Assembly: GCA_002104945.1 (NCBI GenBank)
Contig: MCFH01000007.1
Span: 186,001 to 250,000 of the forward strand
DNA length: 64,000 nucleotides
Source: Piromyces finnis
Taxonomy: Eukaryota > Neocallimastigomycota > Neocallimastigomycetes > Neocallimastigales > Neocallimastigaceae
Direction: 5' to 3'
The notes under the pieces were generated by a model, which worked only from the letters and a program-made list of their open reading frames with translations, was not told where the DNA came from and did not search any database. Within the stretch, counting starts at the first letter, position 1; each line of letters begins with the position of its first letter. This document shows positions 40,501 through 51,835 of this stretch, piece after piece. The position numbers and the translations under genes are program-made.

Positions 40501-41080
40501 TATTAACGGTAAGATTCAACGTTTCGAAGATCACATTGATACTGATGCTATTATTCCAGCTGAATTCATGCCAGGTACATCCGATGAAGATTTAGGTACT
40601 CACTGTTTCCAATATGTTCGTCCAGAATTCCGTCAAAAGGTTAAGGAAGGTTCTACTGTTGTTGTTGCTGGTGTTGGTTTTGGTAGTGGTTCTTCTCGTG
40701 AAGAAGCTCCAAGAGCTCTTAAGGGTTCTGGTGTTCAATGTGTTATTGCTAAGAGTTACGCTTTCATTTATGGAAGAAACCAATACAACATGGCCTTATA
40801 TGGTATTATTATTAATGATGATGCCTTCTACGAAATTGCCACTGAAGACAAGGAAATCCACATTGATATTGCCAACAGAATCGTTAAGATTGATGGAAAG
40901 ACTTTCCCATTCCAATTAAGTAGTATGGAAGAAAAGCTTATTGAAGGTGGTGGTGTCACTGATCTTTACAGCAAATACAAGAACGAATTATTCAGAGTTA
41001 CTATTAAGCACGCTCTTGAAGCTGATCAAGAAAGAGCTTGCAAGAAGGCTTGCCTTGAAAATGACAACTTAAACTGGTAG
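37518..41080 (+). CDS. Fused 3-isopropylmalate dehydrogenase and isopropylmalate isomerase (LeuB-LeuC-LeuD)
   Basis: Three exons, 37518-37686, 37905-38228 and 38325-41080, join in phase to 3249 nt and 1082 residues. Residues 1 to about 380 are 3-isopropylmalate dehydrogenase: [32 protein letters not shown] with the substrate arginines, [14 protein letters not shown], and the Mg2+ aspartates D259 and D263 in [10 protein letters not shown]. Residues about 408-850 are an aconitase-superfamily large subunit (LeuC type) with [13 protein letters not shown] and the three [4Fe-4S] cysteines C718 (IGACTT), C782 and C785 (GCSYC). Residues about 887-1060 are the swivel LeuD part ([33 protein letters not shown]). 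Together they would turn 2-isopropylmalate into 2-oxoisocaproate precursor in leucine synthesis. Fungi normally have LeuC-LeuD fused (Leu1) and LeuB separate (Leu2). Codon bias is strong, implying high expression. No stop or frame break lies between domains. Confidence 0.93.
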
Positions 41081-41666
41081 ATTGTTTACCTCACAAATTC
41101 GCATAATAAATTAACCCACAAAAATCAAAATTTCATATGAAAGTAATAGTCTAAATTTTATAATATGTTTATTTTTTATATTGAAATACTAAATTAATTT
41201 TATAAACTTTTTAAGTAAGCAATTATTAAATTTAGAAATTGTTATTTTTAAGAATTATAAATTTATATATATTTTTTTTAAATTTTAACTTTTTATTTAT
41301 TTAAAAAATATTAATTATTAAAAAATTTGTTAGAAAAATAGAAAAAAGAATGTTAGAATAAAAAACAATAACATTTATTTGAAAAATTAAATTTTTTAAA
41401 AAATAATTTAGAATATAAATAAGATGAACTAAGAAAACGAAAAGTAAAAAAAAGAAAAAACTAAATATAAGAAAAGCCCTATTTTTAAATAATAAAATAA
41501 AAATCTTATAACTTTATAAAGATTGAAATAATAATAATGCAATAAATTAATTAATAAATAAATAAAAAAAAAAAAAAAAATAAAAAAAGTAGTGAAAAAT
41601 CTCTTATTTTCTTTTTTTTTTTTGAAGTTATTATAATTGTGTCAAATATGTGTGATCTTATTAGAT
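41081..41666. other. 3' spacer after the Leu fusion gene
   Basis: About 590 bp of A+T-rich sequence up to the target-site duplication of the first LINE fragment; nothing recognised. Confidence 0.6.
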
Positions 41667-41679
41667 TACATATAATAAT

Positions 41680-42055
41680 TCATGCCTTTTGCTATTGGCC
41701 AGCAATGGTCAATGTTCAAAAGGTTTGAAGCAACATCCAAGAGCGTCAATGCTGAAGAAACAGTAAGACAGGCCAGGAGGGCCAGCGCAACCAATGGAGA
41801 TCATAATTTTGTCCCATGATAAAATTTTGATCTTTGGCTCGGTGTCCCATTGGAAGTCAAATACAATTATTATACTTTAGTATGATAGTGGCTTTCTTAC
41901 TTTAATTAAAATTACTAGAATACATTATACCCAATTTTTATTCATTTGTGTTTATTTAAACATATTTTTTTTTATTTTTATTTTATTTTAATTTTTATAT
42001 TACATGTATTATAATTTTAATTAAATTAATAATAAAGTTTAAAATATTTGATGCC

Positions 42056-42088
<33 letters not shown>
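41680..42088 (+). mobile_element. LINE 3'-end copy with 13-bp target-site duplication
   Basis: Only the last ~409 bp of the LINE family: it begins in the C-terminal coding part (MPFAIGQQWSMFKRFEA) and runs through the 3' untranslated region, AATAAAG signal and GATGCCGTT end into a 30-base A tail (42059-42088). The 13 bp TACATATAATAAT stands both just before (41667-41679) and just after (42089-42101), a typical target-site duplication of target-primed reverse transcription. It is nearly identical to the copies at 50.3 and 51.2 kb, so it is young. It lies inside or at the edge of an older copy. Confidence 0.93.
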
Positions 42089-42093
<5 letters not shown>

Positions 42094-42101
42094 ATAATAA
42101 T

Positions 42102-42662
42102 AGTAATAGTTCTAATGATCCAGTGAATATTAATGTGTATGATTATTTTAGTGTGTGAAATAAAATATTTAAATTCCTTCTTGGGGGAAGATGTTTTAAA
42201 AATATCAAATTACAATTCAAGGAATGGAAAGAATTTTGCAAATGTCAGACTTAATTTGGCAATGTAATAGCGGAACTATCATGCATTTTGTTATTGGCCA
42301 GCAATGGTCAATGTTCAAAAGGTTTGAAGCAACATCCAAGAGCTGAAGAAACAGTAAGACAGGCTAGGAGGGCCAGCGCAACCAATGGAGATCATAATTT
42401 TGTTCCATGATGAAATTTTGATCTCTAGCTCTGTGTCCCATTGGAAGTCAAATACAATTATTATACTTTAGTATAATAGTGACTACTTTAATTAAAACTA
42501 CTAGAATATATTATACCCAATTTTTATTCATTTATGTTTATTTAAACATATTTTTTTTTATTTTTATTTTTGTGTTTATTTCTAATTTTGTTTTTTTATA
42601 TCATGTATTATAATTTTAATTAAATCGATAAAGTTTAAAATATTTGATGCCTTTTAAAATAA
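42102..42662 (+). mobile_element. Older LINE 3' fragment
   Basis: Continues the sequence interrupted by the young insertion: Asn/Ser-linker remnant, a broken GGRCF..., a 5-bp-shortened MFKRFEATSK region and the 3' untranslated end up to GATGCCTTTTAAAA. Several frame breaks and substitutions show it is older than the element inserted next to it. Confidence 0.85.
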
Positions 42663-42839
42663 ATATTAGATTACATTATTAATTTGTGTTAAAAATTTTT
42701 CATTTTTTTTAGGAGTATTCTCACTAATGAAATATCTTAAATGACAGTGATTTTATTTATGAACGAAATTCATTTATTAGTTTTTATATTTATAAAAGAG
42801 ATTAAATATTTTGTTTAATGAATTATTAAAGATATTATT

Positions 42840-43862
42840 TGATTTATTCCTCCCATGTTCCATTACTCTTGGGTCAAAAAATCTTTCCTATTAGATAAGA
42901 AACTTATTAAAGTTGGTATTAGAAAATATTATTGGAAAATCAGTAGCCTTAATAATTGAAGTAAAGCATTTAGATATATTAACAACAAATTTCTTAATTT
43001 AAATCGCTTTATGCTTATTGATATGCTTATTGGTTTCAACATCACTTGAATTTAGGAATTTTTTGGAGATTTTAAAAAAAACTATCAGAATTGCTATTGC
43101 TAATAAATAGAACTATTCCTGACTACCCTCATGACTGCTCATGTTGCGGGTATGAATAATCTTTTCATTATTGGATATTAGAATGTTCTGTATTTTCTGA
43201 GCACAGAACTTTTTCACTTAGTTTTCTAGACGATCTTTTTGCTCTTTTTCATAATAAGTTAAGAATCAATTTATCACTTACTCCCCGAAATAGAAGTAAG
43301 AAAAACTATTTATAATTATATTTTTACTTTCCTTCTTGGTGGAACTTTAACTTATGATGAAGTACAAATCAATAAACCGGAACAAAGACATTTGAATGAA
43401 CAGCTTTATAGTTCATCAGAGTCTTATATTCCATATACAGGGTCTCGCGGCTTTTCTTGCTAAAATAATTCTTATCATAGTTCTATGAAGCTATTTTTTT
43501 GATAGATTTAGTGTGTCAACGTCGTATCGATATGGTAAAAGAACATTCTAAATATTCTGTATACAGATGTTTAATGTTAGTATTTCTTTGAATGAAAACA
43601 TTAAGGACTCATGGAAGAGCTTGGTGGACATCCTATTATCATCTATCATATCTAATGTTACCTCTCTTATATTTTATTTAATTTATTGGGTGGAGACTAA
43701 TCTCATACATTACAAATTTCGGAGTTCATCAAATTTTTAAGAATTTTAATAATAATTATATTTTATTTTATAATTATATCTTTATATATATTATATTTTA
43801 ATTAAGCTAATATGATAGTAATAAAAGTTTTAAAATATTTACTGCCGTTAAAAAAATAAAAA
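42840..43862 (+). mobile_element. Degenerate copy of a divergent LINE subfamily
   Basis: Scrambled frames show a Cys/His cluster near 43125-43210 (DYPHDCSCCGYE then HYWILECSVFSEHRTF) homologous to the C-terminal zinc-knuckle region of the LINE (CPCC..C...KHWLLDCPTF), and the end TACTGCCGTTAAAA instead of GATGCCGTTAAAA. Divergence is too great for simple decay of the main family, so it is probably a separate subfamily. Confidence 0.6.
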
Positions 43863-43879
43863 AAAAAAAGCAAAATCTA

Positions 43880-44095
43880 TCTATACATAGTAATCTATTT
43901 TAATTAAAATTATTTGAGTATAATGTACCCATTATTTATTCATTTATTTTTATTTTTGATTTATTTTAATTTTTAAATAGTATTTATAAAATATATATTA
44001 CAATATTTATTCATTCATGTTAATACATATACATATGTCAGAGTTTTAATTAAGATAACAATGATTTCAAAAATGTTTACTTGTCGCTTAAAAAA
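43880..44095 (+). mobile_element. LINE 3'-UTR relic
   Basis: Resembles the LINE 3' untranslated region (TTTTAATTAAAATTA..GAGTATAATGTACCCA) ending in TTGTCGCTTAAAAAA. Heavily diverged. Confidence 0.5.
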
Positions 44096-44577
44096 ATAAT
44101 TATATATTTGTGTTTAATTTATTTTATTATAAGTTTATATAATACACAGTTAAAGGTTTCATAATATTTATTATTATAAAAAAATTAGTGAATAATAATG
44201 TGCACAATACAACTGTTATGGTTTATTTGATAGTTTTGTACTCATCTATTATAGGTAATATTTTAATAAGTTATGTTCTTTAATTTATCAAATTTCAAAA
44301 TTAATATTAAATTTTGTTTCTATGCAATTAGTTCTTAATTCATAGATAACTAATAGAATTTCATACCTACTACACCACAACTTTATTTAGTTTTAATAAA
44401 ATATTTAGATTTAAGATATTAAGGAATTTAATGAGTTGTATGTATTTAAAAAGCTATGTTTCCATTTTTATATTCGATTTCAAAGTATTTGATATTCCAT
44501 TATTACCTGTAAAATAAAAATTAGTTTAGATTAGATGTAATGACATGAAAAAAAACTCAATTTATATTATTTTATGT

Positions 44578-45440
44578 CTAGTCGATTATATTCCTGAACC
44601 TAGAAAATAATATACAGCAAATTGAATGATATTCCTTGTAAAAAAGTCAAGAAACAGAAATGATAAAGTAGCATAAAACTTCTATTTGAAAGATTTCAGA
44701 AGAATGTCAATATATTTGAAGAAGCCAATATATTTCATAATGTTATGTTAGATCATCTAAAGTTTTTATATGGCGTCAACCAACTATTAGCTAAATCCAC
44801 AAAATTAATTTATCTAGTTTGTTCGAATTATCCACGTTATATGCGTATTAAATTAAAAATTTTAATATTAATTATTGATTGTTTCATATTTAGTGATACT
44901 TTATTAAAAGTAGTACTAAATATGAAACATTCAATATTATAATTATCTGGTCCAAATTTTCAATTATCATAGTAAAATACATATAATAGTTTTATTATTA
45001 ATACTAATAATATTAGCAATAGAAATAATGATAACAACAACAACAATAATAATAATAGCATTAGAAATAATAATGATAGTTTAAATAATAATAGAAATGG
45101 TGCTAATAATGTCAAGAAGGATAGTAATTTTGATTCATTTAAATTTGAATAATACCTTTAATTTTAAATAGTAATTTAATTATTTTAATTTGCACAAAAA
45201 ATTATTTAAATTTTTTCTTATAGATAAAAAGTTTTAATAATGTCAATTCAAGGAGGGAATGAAAAGATAAATAATATATAATATCATAGGACAGGTGAAT
45301 ACAAAGAACTTTTATATATATTGGACTATAACTAATATTTTATTATGAATTTCATTCTTTGAATGTTAATGTGCTTATTTTAAATAAAAAACTTCTGCTA
45401 TTGGCCAGTGGTAGGCATTAGCCAATAAATAATATTTGAT
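44578..45440 (+). mobile_element. Degenerate LINE relic
   Basis: Matches scattered along the LINE C-terminal coding part: GTCGATTATATTCCTGAACC near 44580 (LVNYIPKFRK region), an Asn/Ser-codon microsatellite at about 44995-45115, and TTCTGCTATTGGCCAG near 45390. Frames are destroyed; a 65-codon open frame at 44745-44942 inside it is not a gene. Confidence 0.55.
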
Positions 45441-45445
45441 AAAAC

Positions 45446-45480
<35 letters not shown>

Positions 45481-47779
45481 TATTAATATATGTTTTTATC
45501 TTTTATATAGTAAAAATTATGAGATATGAAGAATATATATATGTATTTAATAGATAATAAAACAATTATTACTAAATAATGCAAAAACAATTGATTAATC
45601 TGAAAAAAAGTCAAAGTTTAATGAAAAAGATGTTAAAAAATTAATATAGTATTTATAATAGTGCGATATTGTTCAATATCAAAAAATAAAAAACAAAAAT
45701 TGTAATATTATTCAATGATAATTATTTATAATTGAATTAATTATTGCATATTATAGTAATGAAGTTCTTATTTTTTTTTTTTAGTAATAGATTTTTAGTA
45801 TTTTTATTTTTTTTGGTACTTTTAGATGAAAATTTTGAATGGTTTTTAATAGTTATGAGATATATTCTTGAAAGATAAAGTGTATATACTACTCATTACA
45901 TAATAAATATTAATAATATCTTAAAAAATTATTGAAAATATTATGCAATTAATACTGATTATATAAAGTAAAAACAAATCAATTACAGAGTAGCTTTTTT
46001 TTTTTTTTAACTATTTATTTGATAAAACTTAAGAAATATCTGAGAAATTATGTTCTCATGTGTTTCTAGTGGAGTAATGAAAATCTTTATGATTTTGAAA
46101 AGCTAATACTCATTTGAAAACTTTAATTTCATATTATAATGTAACTTTATTTTGCATGATAAATATAATAATTTTTATAATTTTTGCATATAAAAGGTTT
46201 TTTAAAAAAAAAGACTAAAAAAAATATTTATACTAATAAGCTATTTTATTTATTATAATATTTTTACTTCGCGTTATTATTTTTCATATACAAAATCTTA
46301 GAACTATGAAATTCTCGAAATATAAATAAAATTATTAATATAAATCTTCTGTATCTTCTTTTTTTGAGATATTTATTTTGATTTTTTAGATTTTGTATTG
46401 CTTAAATACTAAAAGAAATTTAATATATTTAATTAAAAAAAGAAATATAAAGTAAAAACAATATCTAGTAAATAATAGAAACATTAATAATATTTTTTTT
46501 TTTTGTTGAAATAATACGTTTATTTGAAAAAAAAAAAAAAAAAAAAAAAGAGTAGATTTAATAAAATTAATAATTATCTAATTATTTATTTGAATGTCTT
46601 ATTTTAGTAATAATAACATAACTATTATTTCCTAATTATAATACTTCTTTTTGACTTCAATATTGATCCTATTATTTTATTTTTGTTTTAAACTAAAATT
46701 TAAACCAACTTATATATACAATTATTATTATTTTTTTTTAAGATAAAATTGAATAATTGAATATTGAAGTAATAATTATATATAAAATAAGAAAGAAATC
46801 ATTATCATTTATTATATACATTTTATGAAAAATAGAATATAAATAATAAATTTAATAAAAGCCAAAAAAAGGTGACACAATGTAACTCATCCTTAAACTG
46901 AATTAATTATCAATTTCTTTATTATTTTTGTAAATAAAATGTATTTAAATAATTTAAATATTTTCATTCTTTAATGATTAAAACATTTATTATGAAAAAT
47001 TAAAATCAGTAATTTTAAGGATAGTATAAAATCAGAATACTATAGAAATAGTATATTTATCATTTTATATTAATTAAAAAAGCAAATTTTAGTATTTTTG
47101 TTTTTTATTTTTTTTAATTCAGAATATTAAAGCTTCTACAATTGAGAATATTATGTTTTAATTATAAACTCATAAATTAATATATAAAAAATTATAAAAT
47201 AAAATAAAAAAAAATCCACATTCATTTTTTAAATTAAAATATAAATAATTAGCAAAAAGAATAATGAAAAATGAAATAATAAATATTTTTATTTTTTTTG
47301 GTAATTATGCCATTAGGGTTAGATTTAAATCATTGATTAAATTTATTTTATTATAATTTAAAGTTTAAAAATTAAAAAATTTATTTTGATTTATTTAAAA
47401 TATATTAGTATATATATTATTTATTGAAAAATAATTGGTGGCTCATAGTTTTAGAATGTATGATTGGCCAATTTAGGTGAGTTATATTGGAATTGAAGAA
47501 AAAGAAGTGAAGAATGAGTACCTTATTACCTCCTTCTCTTTAGTCATATTTAACGCTATAGTTATAATTGGTGAGTGAATGGATGTGTTAATGTTTTATG
47601 AAAATGAATTATTTTATTAATGAATGTGTTGTTTTAATGAATAAATGATGAATTTAATAAAAGTATATATATTATGTAATTTGTGTTTATAAGTAAAGAA
47701 TGATGAATGAATGTATATTAATATGTTATTAAATATATATTATATGTTTTTATAAAATATTAGTGGTTAGATATTAGCA
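45441..47779. other. Intergenic region upstream of eL6
   Basis: About 2.3 kb, starting with an (ATT)n microsatellite (about 45448-45482), then A+T-rich spacer; the last few hundred bases before eL6 are less A/T-monotonous and should hold its promoter. No coding sequence recognised. Confidence 0.55.
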
Positions 47780-48699
47780 ATGGCCCACTCTCCACGTAAT
47801 AGCTTTTTGAAACCAGGAATCGCTCGTAAGTCCCGTTCTAAGACTTTCGGTCTTCACGCCCTCTACAAGAAGAACAAGGCCGCTATCGCTGCTGCCAAGC
47901 CAGAAGCTCCAAAGACCATCACCAAGACCGTCGGTGGTGCTAAGAACGGTAACACCAGAGTTGTTCCAGCTGTTAAGGCTCCACGCTTTTACCCAGCTGA
48001 AGACGCTCCAGTTCCAAAGGTTAACCGTAAGACCGTTGGTACCGCTACCCTCCGTAAGTCCATTACTCCAGGTACCGTTCTCATCATCTTAGCCGGTAGA
48101 TTCCGTGGAAAGCGTGTTGTTTTCTTAAAGCAATTAAGTTCTGGATTACTTCTTGTTACTGGTCCATACAAGGTTAACGGTGTTCCACTCCGTCGTGTTA
48201 ACCAAGCTTACGTTGTTGCCACTTCTACTAAGATTGAACTTCCAGCTGTCGCTGAAAACATCGATGACGCTTTCTTCCAAAAGAAGGCTGAAGTAAGTTT
48301 AAAATAATAAACTTGATATTATGTATAAAATGTGATTTAGATAATAGAAAATGTGTGATAGTATGATAAAATACTGTTATAAGCATTCGACAGGATGATA
48401 TAATTAGATACTTTTATGTATAAAAATTCAATATATATATGATAAATATTACAATTGGGAATATAAATTATATCATTAATATATAAGTATATATTAAATA
48501 AGTATGAAATATATTAACAAATTTAAATTTACTAATTTAATAAATATTATAGAAGAAGGATGCCGAAAGAGTTGCTGCCCAAAAGGATGTTGATGACAAG
48601 ATTCTTGCTGTTGTTAAGAAGACTCCTTTATTAAAGGCTTACCTTAACGCCAAGTTCACTCTCACCAAGGGTCAAACTGTTCACAACATGAAGTTCTAA
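47780..48699 (+). CDS. 60S ribosomal protein eL6
   Basis: Two exons, 47780-48292 and 48553-48699, join in phase 0 to 219 residues, a normal eL6 length. Diagnostic segments are [48 protein letters not shown] and the end [10 protein letters not shown]. It is a component of the large ribosomal subunit. Codons are markedly C/G-ending (AAG, GCC, ACC, CTC, GTC), the strongest bias in the window, as expected for a ribosomal protein. The intron has GTAAGT donor and TATAG acceptor. Identity is secure. Confidence 0.97.
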
Positions 48700-49249
48700 G
48701 CGAATTAAATTAAATTATTTAATGTATCATATAGTATTATGAGTAATAAATAAAACGTAAAAAATATTTATTATTAGTCTGAAGGTTTATTTATTTTTTA
48801 GTTGATTATTGAAATGATCGATGATTGTTATGTTTCAGAATTATTAACAATTCAAATGAAAGATTATAAAATATCATTAAACTATAATAGAAAAGTAATA
48901 ATTTAAACTGCAATACAATTTAAAACGAAGTTCTTTATGATTATTCGAATGATTAATACAATTTAGCAATTAAGTGTTACCATGTATATGAAAGATATGA
49001 TATTTTGTAATAAAGTTTTATAAATAGAATTACATCAGTAATTAGTTATAAAAATGGTGGATCAGAAATATTAAATTGTTAGTTTTTGATAGTAACATTG
49101 TTTTCAAAGGTGGAATATTTATTAAAATAAAAAAAGCGAATTTTGAAGGCAATAATTGCAGTATAAAGTAAAAGATATTTTTTATGTTTTTAGTGGTAAT
49201 AAAAAATGTTAATGAAAGTTAATGAAAATTCTATTAATAATAGTAATAT
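48700..49249. other. Spacer between eL6 and the LINE array
   Basis: About 550 bp with nothing recognisable other than A+T-rich sequence. Confidence 0.6.
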
Positions 49250-50633
49250 TCCTTTTTAGATAATTTAAATTTTTTGAGTAGTTATGTTAGAAATTTATAT
49301 AATAATTTAGTTAATAGTAATAGTTTTAATAATTCGGTGAATATTAATGAGTATGCTAATGTCAAATTAGATGGACAATGTTGCAAGTGTTTAGAAAATA
49401 CACGTGGTGCAAATCAAGTAGGACACTTGATAAAAAACTAAAGAAACATGGAGATGTTAAAGCAGTTAAAAACTTTTATTGGAAAGATCTCAAAGGGAAT
49501 TCAATCAAAGCGCAATATTATGATGATAATAAATTTATTGAAACTAAAGATTTTATTAAATTATGTTATGAATACCCAGAGTTTGCCTATGGCTTCTACT
49601 GGCTATTGAAAGCAAGAAGCGGATATAAGTTGGATGCTAGAGTTGCCAAAGCTGCTAAATTTGTTGATCCAATTTGTCCTAACTACTGTCCATGTTGCAA
49701 GTGTGGTGTTCAAAGTATTAAACATTGGTTATTAGATTGTCCAACATTTAGAGATATCCGTATTAAACATTATGATTCCATAGTCCAGCTATTAAATTTT
49801 TTCAGTCAACGTAATTCCAATAGTCCTATCAATAATAATGAAATTGATAATGTCAGTAGAGATAGCAATAACAGTAATAGTAATAGTAACAATAATAATA
49901 ATAACAATAGTAATAATAACAATAGTAGTAATAGTAATAATAGAAATAGTAATAATAACAATAGTAGTAATAGAAATAATAATATTAATAATGATAGCAA
50001 TAGTGAAGATAATAATTCTAATTTAGATAGTAATTTAGTTAATGATAGTAATAGTTCTAATAATCCGGTGAATATTAATGTGTATGATTATTCTAGTGTG
50101 TGCAGTAAAATATTTAAATTCCTTCTTGGGGGAAGAAGTTTTAACAATATTAATTACAATTCAAGGGAATGGAAAGAACTTTGTAAGCGTCAGATTCAAT
50201 CTGGTACTAATGAAGGAACACCATTCTTGACGGTAACCGCGGAACTTCTAACCAAAATCATGCCTTTTGCTATTGGCCAGCAATGGTCAATGTTCAAAAG
50301 GTTTGAAGCAACATCCAAGAGCGTCAATGCTGAAGAAACAGTAAGACAGGCCAGGAGGGCCAGCGCAACCAATGGAGATCATAATTTTGTCCCATGATAA
50401 AATTTTGATCTTTGGCTCGGTGTCCCATTGGAAGTCAAATACAATTATTATACTTTAGTATGATAGTGGCTTTCTTACTTTAATTAAAATTACTAGAATA
50501 CATTATACCCAGTTTTTATTCATTTGTGTTTATTTAAACATATTTTTTTTATTTTTATTTTTATTTTTAATTTTTTATTACATGTATTATAATTTTAATT
50601 AAATTAATAATAAAGTTTAAAATATTTGATGCC

Positions 50634-50665
<32 letters not shown>
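49250..50665 (+). mobile_element. LINE copy A, mosaic 5' end
   Basis: Bases about 49300-49345 match the Asn/Ser-linker end and NINVY region of the LINE, 49346-49374 match the reverse-transcriptase segment ANVKLDGQ, a short filler GTTGCAAGTG follows, and from about 49390 the C-terminal part runs without break. An open frame at 49378-50397 encodes the zinc-knuckle region, the Asn/Ser tract and the full C-terminal domain ending GDHNFVP. The 3' end has AATAAAG, GATGCCGTT and a 29-base A tail (50637-50665). Three non-adjacent LINE parts at the 5' side point to template switching or successive nested insertions. Confidence 0.9.
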
Positions 50666-50667
<2 letters not shown>

Positions 50668-51582
50668 TTGCAAGTGTGGAGATCAAAGTATTAAACATTG
50701 GTTATTAGATTGTCCAACATTTAGAGATATCCGTATTAAACATTATGATTCCATAGTCCAGCTACTAAATTTTTTCAGTCAACGTAATTCTAATAGTCCT
50801 ATCAATAATAATGAAAATGTTAATATCAGTAGAGATAGCAATAACATTAATAGTAATAGTAACAATAGTTGTAATAACAATAGTAATAGTAACAATAGTA
50901 ATAATAACAATAGTAGTAATAGAAATAATAATATTAGTAATGATAGCAATAGTGAAGATAATAATTCTAAATTAGATAGTAATTTAGTTAATGATAGTAA
51001 TAGTTCTAATAATCCGGTGAATATTAATGTGTATGATTATTCTAGTGTGTGCAGTAAAATATTTAAATTCCTTCTTGGGGGAAGAAGTTTTAACAATATT
51101 AATTACAATTCAAGGGAATGGAAAGAACTTTGTAAGCGTCAGATTCAATCTGGTACTAACGAAGGAACACCATTCTTGACGGTAACCGCGGAACTTCTAA
51201 CCAAAATCATGCCTTTTGCTATTGGCCAGCAATGGTCAATGTTCAAAAGGTTTGAAGCAACATCCAAGAGCGTCAATGCTGAAGAAACAGTAAGACAGGC
51301 CAGGAGGGCCAGCGCAACCAATGGAGATCATAATTTTGTTCCATGACAAAATTTTGATCTTTGGCTCGGTGTCCCATTGGAAGTCAAATACAATTATTAT
51401 ACTTTAGTATGATAGTGGCTTTCTTACTTTAATTAAAATTACTAGAATACATTATACCCAATTTTTATTCATTTGTGTTTATTTAAACATATTTTTTTTT
51501 ATTTTTATTTTATTTTAATTTTTATATTACATGTATTATAATTTTAATTAAATTAATAATAAAGTTTAAAATATTTGATGCC

Positions 51583-51631
<49 letters not shown>
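50666..51631 (+). mobile_element. LINE copy B, 5'-truncated, in the tail of copy A
   Basis: Begins directly after copy A's poly(A) at the zinc-knuckle codons (TGTTGCAAGTGTGG) and reads through the Asn/Ser tract, shorter than in the other copies, to GDHNFVP; the frame is intact to the stop at about 51346. It ends in GATGCCGTT and a 46-base A tail (51586-51631). Orientation and register are the same as copies A and D. Confidence 0.92.
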
Positions 51632-51633
<2 letters not shown>

Positions 51634-51835
51634 AGATGGACAATTCTCGAAATCTTTTGATGTGAAGAGAGGAGTCCGTCAAGGTTGCCTACTTTCTCCT
51701 ATTCTCTTTAATCTCTTTATTAATGATATATTTAAAGAGTGCGAAGATCTAGGAGTCAGTTTAGGTGACACTCAATGCTGTGGTGGACTTTTTGCAGATG
51801 ATATAGTTATTTGTGCTCCAACAAGAGGATGCTTA
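51632..51835 (+). mobile_element. LINE copy C, RT fragment (left part of a split copy)
   Basis: Starts after copy B's A tail with LDGQFSKSFDVKRGVRQGC and continues through the RT catalytic box FADD to RGC, where it stops matching at GGATGCTTA. It matches copy D 55350-55550. The copy starting at 57427 resumes 33 bp further along the element, so C and E are read as one 5'-truncated copy split by insertion of D. Confidence 0.85.

Noticed and set aside
38794-40783. Several minus-strand open frames across the Leu fusion gene
   Set aside because: Antisense shadows created by the strong codon bias of the + strand gene.
44745-44942. 65-codon open frame
   Set aside because: Falls inside a degraded LINE relic; no independent support.
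49806-50026. Poly-Leu and Ile/Val-rich frames over the LINE Asn/Ser tract (also at 56587-56802 and 58431-58646)
   Set aside because: Out-of-frame or antisense readings of the AAT/AGT codon microsatellite.
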